From Sulfurovum sp. (GTDB lineage: Bacteria; Campylobacterota; Campylobacteria; Campylobacterales; Sulfurovaceae), in assembly GCA_027029065.1 (NCBI GenBank), contig JALVGO010000245.1, forward strand, positions 1 through 23,065: 23,065 nt of DNA. The letters are read 5' to 3'. This document shows, one piece after another, positions 1 through 5,552 of the stretch. Made by a program: the position numbers and the translations under genes. Numbering within the stretch: the first letter of the stretch is position 1; every line of letters starts with the position of its first letter. The notes under the pieces were generated by a model. It worked only from the letters and a program-made list of their open reading frames with translations, ran no database searches and was not told the origin of the DNA.

Positions 1-120
1 CTTTCGTCCATACTCGGCGTTAGATTTTTTCGAATTCGCTACGGCGAGTCCTTCAAAAATCTGCCTTGATTATGAACGAAATTGCAGCATCAAAAATTCA
101 GCTTATTCGTTGGGGGAGTA
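1..120. other. Gene-free structured element at the window edge
   Basis: No convincing gene lies here. The sequence shows a long imperfect inverted repeat. TTTCGT (2-7) pairs with ACGAAA (76-81), CATA (9-12) with TATG (71-74), and AGATTTTT (22-29) with AAAAATCT (55-62), with a few mismatches between. The loop carries a small hairpin, TCGC (36-39) and GCGA (44-47), closed by TACG, a UNCG-type tetraloop sequence. TTCGTT (106-111) could compete for the right arm. It could be a structured RNA, the end of an upstream transcript or a dispersed intergenic repeat. The pairing is seen; the role is unknown. Confidence 0.45.
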
Positions 121-165
121 ATAATTTCCATCCCACATCTTGACATTTCCTCTCAGATCAGTAAA

Positions 166-242
166 ATTCCTCATTCCTCATTCCTCATTCCTCATTCCTC
201 ATTCCTCATTCCTCATTCCTTAATCCTTAATCCTTAATCCTT
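166..242. repeat. Heptamer tandem repeat array (7 x ATTCCTC, then 3 x AATCCTT)
   Basis: Seven perfect copies of ATTCCTC fill 166-214. A partial unit follows (215-221), then three perfect copies of AATCCTT (222-242). On the other strand the units are cyclic forms of GAATGAG and GATTAAG. The array stops four bases before the -10 box of the next gene (247-252), so it occupies the -35 and upstream region. Related units occur at 4561-4581, 4640-4667, 9002-9029 and 12167-12201. Confidence 0.95.
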
Positions 243-246
243 ATGC

Positions 247-252
247 TAAAAT
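247..252 (+). promoter_or_regulatory. Probable -10 box TAAAAT for the ABC ATPase gene
   Basis: TAAAAT is preceded by TGC, giving an extended -10 form, and lies 28 nt before the ATG at 281. The heptamer array takes the place of a -35 element. The same TAAAAT box with a similar short leader precedes alaS and ftsW in this window. Confidence 0.55.
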
Positions 253-280
253 ACAAACAATCCAAAACAAGGCGTACTGT

Positions 281-928
281 ATGTCTACACTTCTGCTTGA
301 TGCCAAAGGTATCTCCCACAGTTTTGACAGAGAGCTTTTTGCCAATGTCGATCTTGCGCTGCATGCGGGGGAGTGCAGTGCCATAGTCGGTCGTAGCGGT
401 TCAGGGAAATCGACACTGCTGCATATCTGTTCGACCTTTATCAAACCCGATGAGGGAAGTGTCTCACTCTTTGGAGAAGATCTCTACAGCAGAAGTGATG
501 ATGCCATCGAAGCGGTCAGACGTTATGAGATTGGGATCATTTTTCAGTTTCACTATCTCTTTAAAGGGATGACAGCGATGGAGAATGTGGAGATTGCGGC
601 GATGCTCTCCGGTGAGCCGATAGATGAGAATATCTTCAAAAAGCTTGAAATTGCAGATGTAATGGGGCAAAAGATTGGGGAGCTCTCCGGTGGTCAGCAG
701 CAGCGTGTCTCCATTGCACGGGTGCTTAGCAAGAAGCCGCGAATCATTTTTGCCGATGAGCCTACCGGAAACCTTGACAATGAAACGGCAGAGCTGGTGA
801 TGGATGTACTGTTTGACTATGTACGTGAGCATGATGCGGCACTCATGCTGGTAACACACGATATGCAGCTTGCTGCACGGTGTGACCATCTTTATAGGCT
901 GGAAGCCAAGATGCTGGAGGAAGTATGA
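281..928 (+). CDS. ABC transporter ATP-binding protein, LolD/MacB-type
   Basis: A 215-residue cytoplasmic ATPase that would power a membrane permease. Visible motifs are Walker A GRSGSGKST (37-45), the Q-loop Gln at 89, signature LSGGQ (135-139) followed by QQRVSIARVL, Walker B IIFADE (155-160) with the PTGNLD D-loop, and the switch His in LVTHD (193). The length and the TAMENV stretch after the Q-loop fit the LolD/MacB/FtsE subgroup, which works with permeases that extract lipoproteins or act on the envelope by mechanotransmission. No FtsX/LolC-like permease is in the window, so the partner is encoded elsewhere or upstream. The ATG has a weak AAGG about 9 nt upstream. Its stop overlaps the next small gene by 4 bp. 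The ATPase call is firm; LolD itself is an inference. Confidence 0.88.
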   Translation: MSTLLLDAKGISHSFDRELFANVDLALHAGECSAIVGRSGSGKSTLLHICSTFIKPDEGSVSLFGEDLYSRSDDAIEAVRRYEIGIIFQFHYLFKGMTAMENVEIAAMLSGEPIDENIFKKLEIADVMGQKIGELSGGQQQRVSIARVLSKKPRIIFADEPTGNLDNETAELVMDVLFDYVREHDAALMLVTHDMQLAARCDHLYRLEAKMLEEV

Positions 929-1059
929 AGATAGAACTCGGACAGATACTCTACACAGTTATCATGGTCATCATCGCTTTTCTTGGTGCGGTGATCGTTA
1001 CCAAAACCCTCTCCAAATGGCTGAAACTCGATGAAAAATCGGAAGATGACACGCCCTGA
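925..1059 (+). CDS. 44-residue single-pass membrane microprotein
   Basis: This short frame starts at the ATG inside the ATGA overlap with the ABC ATPase stop, so translational coupling is likely. The predicted product begins MKIELGQILYTVIMVIIAFL. It has one hydrophobic helix of roughly 20 residues (about 8-27), a short basic-amphipathic segment (TKTLSKWLKL), and an acidic end (DEKSEDDTP). A GGAGG sequence at 917-921 lies 3 nt before the start, inside the ATPase gene. I do not recognise a family. Position and topology suggest a small accessory subunit of the ABC system or of the membrane next to it. The coding claim rests on the overlap, the ribosome site and the clean membrane-helix composition. 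Confidence 0.65.
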   Translation: MKIELGQILYTVIMVIIAFLGAVIVTKTLSKWLKLDEKSEDDTP

Positions 1060-1079
1060 TTTCTATTTCGAGATTTGGG

Positions 1080-1115
1080 TTTTGACACACTTTTGACACA
1101 AAAATAGAGTATAAT
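1080..1115 (+). promoter_or_regulatory. Promoter with 11-bp tandem direct repeat and TATAAT
   Basis: TTTTGACACAC (1080-1090) is followed at once by TTTTGACACAA (1091-1101). A perfect TATAAT lies at 1110-1115. Each repeat contains TTGACA, but the spacers to the -10 are 22 and 11 nt, so neither is at standard -35 distance. The repeat may be an operator or upstream element. The ATG follows at 1151 after an AAGGA site (1139-1143). Confidence 0.6.
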
Positions 1116-1150
1116 TATCATCAGATACTAACAAAATCAAGGAATAGACT

Positions 1151-2185
1151 ATGGCTGTACAATGGTATTTGGAGTATGATGATGGACGCAAATTTGGTCC
1201 TTTAGGGATGCAGGAGGCGCAGCAGCATGCGCTTGAGGACAGTAGCGGATATGCTTGGAAAGAGGGGTTCAGCGGCTGGAAACCCATTGCTGAAGTAAGA
1301 GAACTGGTTGGAAATCCGTCATCGTTTGAGAGACCGTCTGCACCGCCTTCCCGTCTTACAGCAGGAAGAACGAACAAGGCTGATGAGATCGACTATACGA
1401 TCTTTGGAGAGGATATACAGTATGTCGAGATAGAGCTCGATCCGGGTGAGAGTGCCATCTCTGAAGCGGGTGCGATGATGTACAAGCACCCCAAGATTGT
1501 GATGGATACGGTTTTTGGAGACGGTTCGGGATCCAAAGAGGATACCGGCGGATTTATGGACAAGCTTGTGGGGGCAGGCAAGCGGCTGATTACCGGAGAG
1601 AGCCTCTTTACCACCGTCTTTACACACACCGGAAGCGGTAAAGCAACCGTAGCATTCGGGGCACCCTATCCGGGGCGTATCATTCCTGTCGATCTTTCTG
1701 AAATGGGCGGTACGCTGATTTGTCAGAAAGACTGTTTTCTCTGTGCAGCCAAAGGGGTCTCTGTAGGGCTCTTCTTTCAGAAGAAGATCCTTACCGGACT
1801 CTTTGGCGGTGAGGGATTTATTATGCAGAAACTTGAGGGTGACGGTATGACGTTTATCCATGCAGGCGGTATGCTTAAGGAGATCGACCTGCAGGCGGGC
1901 GAAGAGCTGCATCTGGATACGGGCTGTCTGGTTGCCATGCAGCCGCATGTACACTTTGACATTGAACAGGCAGGGGGCATCAAGACCGGACTCTTTGGAG
2001 GGGAAGGCTTCTTCTTTGCCAAACTCAGAGGCCCGGGTAAAGTCTGGATACAGTCGTTGCCGTTCTCAAGACTGGCTGGGCGTATGCTGGCAGCGGCACC
2101 GCGGGGCGGTGGTGTGGACAAGGGTGAAGGGTCTGCACTGGGTGCCATTGGTGACTTGGTAATGGGTGACCGATTTAATTTTTAG
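1151..2185 (+). CDS. GYF_2 domain + AIM24/TIGR00266 family protein
   Basis: A 344-residue protein with two parts. Residues about 3-50 resemble the GYF_2 (DUF4339) module: WYLEYDDGRKFGPLG, then an alternating segment ending in W-KEGFSGWKPI. From about 80 onward it matches the AIM24/TIGR00266 beta-prism fold, with glycine-rich repeated strands such as GLFFQKKILTGLFGGEGF near 208 and a second GLFGGEGFFFAKLRG near 280. AIM24-family proteins are widespread in bacteria but have no established biochemical role; the mitochondrial relative is linked to inner-membrane organisation. There is no signal peptide or membrane helix, so it is probably cytosolic or peripheral. An AAGGA site sits 7 nt before the ATG. 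It lies 11 nt upstream of a TMEM43-like gene, which points to a shared membrane-linked role. Confidence 0.85.
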   Translation: MAVQWYLEYDDGRKFGPLGMQEAQQHALEDSSGYAWKEGFSGWKPIAEVRELVGNPSSFERPSAPPSRLTAGRTNKADEIDYTIFGEDIQYVEIELDPGESAISEAGAMMYKHPKIVMDTVFGDGSGSKEDTGGFMDKLVGAGKRLITGESLFTTVFTHTGSGKATVAFGAPYPGRIIPVDLSEMGGTLICQKDCFLCAAKGVSVGLFFQKKILTGLFGGEGFIMQKLEGDGMTFIHAGGMLKEIDLQAGEELHLDTGCLVAMQPHVHFDIEQAGGIKTGLFGGEGFFFAKLRGPGKVWIQSLPFSRLAGRMLAAAPRGGGVDKGEGSALGAIGDLVMGDRFNF

Positions 2186-2196
2186 AGGGATAAGGG

Positions 2197-3432
2197 ATGG
2201 ATAGATTTACGGAAACGACCCAGACAGGTTATTTGCAGAATATAGGCAACTCGTTCAAAGGGATGTTCTTTGGACTGCTCTTTATCATCGGTTCGATTGT
2301 GCTGTTGTGGTGGAATGAAAGTAACAGTGTCGCACAGGCTGATGCACTCAAGGAGGTACAGCAAAAGGTAGTCTCTCTGCCTGAAGCAAAGTATGACCCT
2401 TCTGCGGAGGGAAAGGCGGTGCATGTGCAAGGAGAGGTGAAGCCGCTTACACAGCTGGTTGATCCTCTTTTTGGCATTACTGCCGATGGTTTAAAGCTCG
2501 CACGGCATGTAGAGATGTATCAGTGGCGAGAGAACCGCCATAGTGAGAGCAAAGACAAACTTGGCGGAGGAACAGAGACAGTTACCACATACGAGTATGT
2601 CAAAGAGTGGTCTGGTATGCCACAGAACTCCGCTTCATTCAAGCATCCGTCAGGGCATGAAAACCCGCCTATGCGGTACACCTCCCAACATTTCTCTACC
2701 GATGCCAAACTGGGAGCGTTTCATTTGAACAAAGAGATGGTTTCTCTGATTGGACAAAGCCAATCCTATACGCTTGAAACGTTTCCTGAGACCATTGCCG
2801 ATGCAAAGAACTATCGGACCTTTCTCTATATCGGTACCGATGTGAACAAGCCGCAGGTGGGCGATATGAAAATCACCTATACCTATACACCTTCAGACAT
2901 CTATACCTACATCGGCAAAGAGGAGGGGAAGGCGCTTGTCCCATATACGACAAGCAATGGAAGGGAGATCGCACTTGCCTATCGTGGTAAAGTTGCGGCG
3001 AAGAAGATATTTGAAAATGAGCTTGAGAACAATACACTCTTTACATGGCTCTGGCGGGGAGCGGGTCTGCTCTTGATGTATATTGGATTTGCCATGATAA
3101 TGGGACCGCTTGCAACCATCGCAAAAGTGGTACCGGCACTGGGGCATCTGGTTGGCTATGGCACGGGGATCATCGCAGCGATATTGACGTTGATATTTGG
3201 ATCGTTTATCATTGCCCTGGCATGGCTGGGTGCACGTCCGATACTTTCACTTGCGGTGCTTGGCATTGGGATAGGTATCGCTGTGATGCTTGGAAAACTT
3301 GGCAAGAAAAGAGGTGAAGCTGTACCTTCCGGACATTCATCCGTATCATCACATGAACCCGAAAGCCAAAAGCGTACGGCTGCTACACCTCCACCGAGAA
3401 GAAGCGGTACAATACCGCCTCCAAGAAGGTAG
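2197..3432 (+). CDS. TMEM43-like integral membrane protein
   Basis: 411 residues. A membrane helix at about 22-39 (ends LLWWNES) is followed by a large soluble domain (about 45-280) and a cluster of three or four hydrophobic segments between about 283 and 368, as in the TMEM43 family (PF07787). The soluble part has the family-like GGGTETVTTYEY segment. The C-terminal 40 residues are hydrophilic and end in a duplicated PPPRR motif (TPPPRR then IPPPRR). The function of bacterial TMEM43 proteins is not established; the animal protein is a nuclear-envelope/ER membrane protein. Co-transcription with the AIM24 gene is likely (11-nt gap, AGAGG site 8 nt before the ATG). It converges on prfB with only 5 bp between stop codons and no visible terminator there. 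Confidence 0.82.
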   Translation: MDRFTETTQTGYLQNIGNSFKGMFFGLLFIIGSIVLLWWNESNSVAQADALKEVQQKVVSLPEAKYDPSAEGKAVHVQGEVKPLTQLVDPLFGITADGLKLARHVEMYQWRENRHSESKDKLGGGTETVTTYEYVKEWSGMPQNSASFKHPSGHENPPMRYTSQHFSTDAKLGAFHLNKEMVSLIGQSQSYTLETFPETIADAKNYRTFLYIGTDVNKPQVGDMKITYTYTPSDIYTYIGKEEGKALVPYTTSNGREIALAYRGKVAAKKIFENELENNTLFTWLWRGAGLLLMYIGFAMIMGPLATIAKVVPALGHLVGYGTGIIAAILTLIFGSFIIALAWLGARPILSLAVLGIGIGIAVMLGKLGKKRGEAVPSGHSSVSSHEPESQKRTAATPPPRRSGTIPPPRR

Positions 3433-3437
3433 CTGGT

Positions 3438-4532
3438 TTATTTCGCCTGAGCGATCAGCACACCCTCAAGCAGTTTGTCGATGTCGCCGTCAAGGATGGC
3501 ATCAACATTGGTAAATGCCTGGTTGCTTCGGGTGTCTTTGACCTGTTGGTAGGGTTGGAGGACGTAGGAGCGGATCTGGTGCCCCCAGCCGATTTCACTC
3601 TTCTCCACCCCATCGATCTCCGCCTGTTTCTTCTCCATCTCATACTCGTAAAGACGAGATTTGAGCATCTTCATTGCTGAGGCTTTGTTCTTGTGCTGGC
3701 TTCGGTCGTTCTGGCACTGTACGACAATACCGGTAGGGATGTGGGTAATACGGATTGCCGAATCGGTAGTGTTGACGTGCTGTCCGCCTGCACCGCTTGA
3801 GCGGTAGGTGTCGATACGGATATCCTTCTCCTCAATTTCGATGTCGATATCATCATCGATCTCAGGGGAGACCATCACTGAGGTAAATGAGGTGTGGCGC
3901 TTGGCATTGGAGTCAAAGGGGCTGATGCGCACCAGACGGTGGATACCGTTTTCTACCTTGAGGTAGCCGTAGGCATTCTCTCCCTTGATGATAAAACTGA
4001 CATCTTTGATGCCTGCCTCTTCTCCGGGCTGATAGTCAAGCACTTCGGTTTTAAACCCGTGGCGTTCCGCCCATCGCAGATACATACGATAAAGCATACT
4101 TGCCCAGTCTTGACTCTCCGTACCACCTGCACCGGGGTGGATGGAGACAATGGCATTGTTGCCGTCATGCTCGCCACTAAGCATCATCTGCACCTCAAGA
4201 GCTTTGATGTGCTCTTCGAGACTTTCGGCATCTTCAAAGAGCATCTCCAGTGTCTCTTCATCCTTTTCGGCTTTGGCAAGCTCGAAGTACTCTTTGGCAT
4301 CATTGAGCGCATCGTTGGCACTGTTGTAGGTTTCAAGTATACGCTCGGTACGGGTCTTCTCCTGAGAGATCTTCCCCGCGTTGGCAGCATCGTTCCAGAA
4401 GTTGGGGTCCTGCTGCATCTGTTCTATCTCATCAAGCCGTTGTTGCAGAGCGTCGGGTTTAACGATATTGGTGATGTTCTCCATCTTTGTCGTAAGTGAT
4501 TTTAGCAGTTCGCTGTATTCGTAGGCATCCAC
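3438..4532 (-). CDS. prfB: Peptide chain release factor 2 (no programmed frameshift)
   Basis: RF2 recognises UGA and UAA stop codons and triggers peptide release on the ribosome. The SPF stop-recognition tripeptide (204-206) and the catalytic GGQ in [10 protein letters not shown] (249-251) are both present, and 364 residues is the normal RF2 length. I chose the GTG at 4532 ([10 protein letters not shown]) because the frame upstream runs through heptamer repeats and hairpins that do not look coding, an AAGGA lies 10 nt before the GTG, and the Campylobacter protein as I recall it starts at this point. The frame is continuous: the early in-frame UGA with +1 shift found in many bacterial prfB genes is absent. 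The SD sits inside a small hairpin (4535-4551). It is divergent from panC. Confidence 0.95.
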   Translation of the reverse strand: MDAYEYSELLKSLTTKMENITNIVKPDALQQRLDEIEQMQQDPNFWNDAANAGKISQEKTRTERILETYNSANDALNDAKEYFELAKAEKDEETLEMLFEDAESLEEHIKALEVQMMLSGEHDGNNAIVSIHPGAGGTESQDWASMLYRMYLRWAERHGFKTEVLDYQPGEEAGIKDVSFIIKGENAYGYLKVENGIHRLVRISPFDSNAKRHTSFTSVMVSPEIDDDIDIEIEEKDIRIDTYRSSGAGGQHVNTTDSAIRITHIPTGIVVQCQNDRSQHKNKASAMKMLKSRLYEYEMEKKQAEIDGVEKSEIGWGHQIRSYVLQPYQQVKDTRSNQAFTNVDAILDGDIDKLLEGVLIAQAK

Positions 4533-4534
4533 GT

Positions 4535-4551
4535 GAAAAAGTTCCTTTTTC
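4535..4551 (-). promoter_or_regulatory. Hairpin enclosing the prfB ribosome binding site
   Basis: On the minus strand GAAAAAG and CTTTTTC form a 7-bp stem around a GAA loop. The AAGGA of the prfB ribosome site lies in this stem and loop, directly before the GTG start. The stem is A/U-rich, so it would be weak. The pairing is seen; a regulatory effect is an inference. Confidence 0.45.
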
Positions 4552-4560
4552 AAGTGAGGA

Positions 4561-4581
4561 GGTAGGAGGTAGGAGGTAGGA
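4561..4581. repeat. Heptamer tandem repeat, 3 x GGTAGGA
   Basis: Three perfect copies of GGTAGGA (4561-4567, 4568-4574, 4575-4581) follow a related GTGAGGA (4554-4560). In the prfB transcript this reads as repeated CCUCCUA, which contains the anti-Shine-Dalgarno-like CCUCC several times in a row shortly before the ribosome site. Confidence 0.92.
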
Positions 4582-4607
4582 GTGTATGTTTGTATAAGAT
4601 ATTTATT

Positions 4608-4631
4608 AAAAAAGCAATGCAGTTGCATTGC
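4608..4631 (-). terminator. Perfect palindrome with U-run upstream of prfB
   Basis: GCAATGC (4614-4620) and GCATTGC (4625-4631) form a perfect stem around AGTT. On the minus strand it is followed by six T (4613-4608), the shape of an intrinsic terminator. No minus-strand gene lies upstream, so it would stop transcripts entering from panC antisense, act as an attenuator, or be a protein-binding palindrome. A candidate prfB -10 (TTATAC, minus strand of 4592-4597) lies just downstream of it. Outer arms GTGTATG (4582-4588) and CATACAC (4631-4637) extend the inverted repeat. Confidence 0.4.
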
Positions 4632-4639
4632 ATACACAC

Positions 4640-4667
4640 ATTCCTAATTCCTAATTCCTAATTCCTC
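4640..4667. repeat. Heptamer tandem repeat, 3 x ATTCCTA + ATTCCTC
   Basis: ATTCCTA at 4640-4646, 4647-4653 and 4654-4660 is followed by ATTCCTC at 4661-4667, the exact unit of the array at 166-214. It sits just upstream of the panC -10 box (4680-4685), much as the first array sits upstream of the ABC gene promoter. Confidence 0.93.
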
Positions 4668-4679
4668 ATGTAATTTTGG

Positions 4680-4685
4680 TATGAT
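4680..4685 (+). promoter_or_regulatory. Probable extended -10 (TGG-TATGAT) for panC
   Basis: TATGAT preceded by TGG lies 33 nt before the panC ATG. No clear -35 is present. The heptamer array ends 12 nt upstream. Confidence 0.5.
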
Positions 4686-4718
4686 TTTACCAAAAAGTAA
4701 CAAAGCAGAGGGTTAGCA

Positions 4719-5543
4719 ATGGTCATCGCACGCACGATAGAAGAACTGCAAAAAGCAAAAGAGGACTTAGAGGGAAGTATCGGCTTTGTGCCAACAATGG
4801 GAGCTTTGCATCAAGGACATCTCTCATTGATCCAAAAAGCACGCCAAGAGAACGACAGTGTCATTGTCTCTGTATTTGTCAACCCGACACAGTTTCTTGA
4901 GGGTGAGGACCTTGATGCCTATCCCAGACGTGAAGCGGCAGACAGGCAGATATGTGAACGTGCGGGGGTAGATATCTTGTTCATGCCGACGATCGGTCAG
5001 ATGTATGAGTCCGATGAGCTCTGTATCGGTGCGCCTGCAATACGGGGGTATATCCTTGAAGGAGAGAAGCGTCCGGGGCACTTTGACGGGATGCTTCAGG
5101 TGGTGATGAAGCTGCTCAACCTCTCCTCTGCGACCCGTGCCTATTTTGGCAAAAAAGATGCCCAGCAGCTTGCCTTGGTCATGCAGATGGTACGTAACTA
5201 CTTCATGCCTGTAGAGATTGTTCCGTGTGAGATCGTCCGTGATGAGAAGGGATTGGCACTGAGTTCACGCAATGCCTATATGAATGCAGAAGAGAAGAGT
5301 CGTGCACTCTGTCTCTCCCGTTCTCTCAAACGGGCGACAAAGATGGTTATGTCCGGTGAACTGAACGCCGAAGTGATCAAAAAAGAGATGTACAAAGTGC
5401 TTCAGGAGGCTGACAGGGTAGAGTATGTCGCCATTGTCAGCCGTGATTTCAAACGTCTTGAACGTGTCGAGATAGGCAATACGATCATTCTTGTCGCCGC
5501 ATGGGTAGGCAAACCGAGACTGATTGATAATATCTGGATTTAG
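4719..5543 (+). CDS. panC: Pantothenate synthetase
   Basis: PanC joins pantoate and beta-alanine with ATP to make pantothenate, the precursor of coenzyme A, in the cytosol. The 274-residue protein has the nucleotidyl-transferase signature [12 protein letters not shown] (His31 and His34 of the HIGH-like motif), [10 protein letters not shown] (51-59), [19 protein letters not shown] (117-135), YFGKKDAQQ (142-150) and the KMSKS-like LSSRN (181-185) in [12 protein letters not shown]. Length and motifs are those of the complete family. An AGAGGG site lies 6 nt before the ATG. The gene stands alone, divergent from prfB and convergent with ftsI (9-bp gap). No panB or panD is present. Confidence 0.97.
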   Translation: MVIARTIEELQKAKEDLEGSIGFVPTMGALHQGHLSLIQKARQENDSVIVSVFVNPTQFLEGEDLDAYPRREAADRQICERAGVDILFMPTIGQMYESDELCIGAPAIRGYILEGEKRPGHFDGMLQVVMKLLNLSSATRAYFGKKDAQQLALVMQMVRNYFMPVEIVPCEIVRDEKGLALSSRNAYMNAEEKSRALCLSRSLKRATKMVMSGELNAEVIKKEMYKVLQEADRVEYVAIVSRDFKRLERVEIGNTIILVAAWVGKPRLIDNIWI

Positions 5544-5552
5544 AGGTAGCCC

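Noticed and set aside
72..143. 23-residue frame starting MNEIAASKIQ
   Set aside because: It starts inside the right arm of a hairpin, has no ribosome site and no recognisable content.
166..242. Heptamer array as a CRISPR array
   Set aside because: Units are 7 bp and directly adjacent, without spacers.
464..889. Long minus-strand frame opposite the ABC ATPase, and similar frames opposite alaS, PBP1A, glnA and the antiporter
   Set aside because: The plus- or minus-strand genes have full family motifs; the opposite frames have no known motif, no ribosome sites and odd composition.
3438..4532. Hidden +1 frameshift site in prfB
   Set aside because: The frame from the GTG to the stop is continuous and complete with SPF and GGQ; no early in-frame UGA has to be crossed.
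4533..4637. N-terminal extension of RF2 by 35 residues from an ATG at 4637
   Set aside because: The stretch is made of heptamer repeats and hairpins, contains the likely ribosome site, and lacks RF2-like sequence; the GTG at 4532 fits the family.
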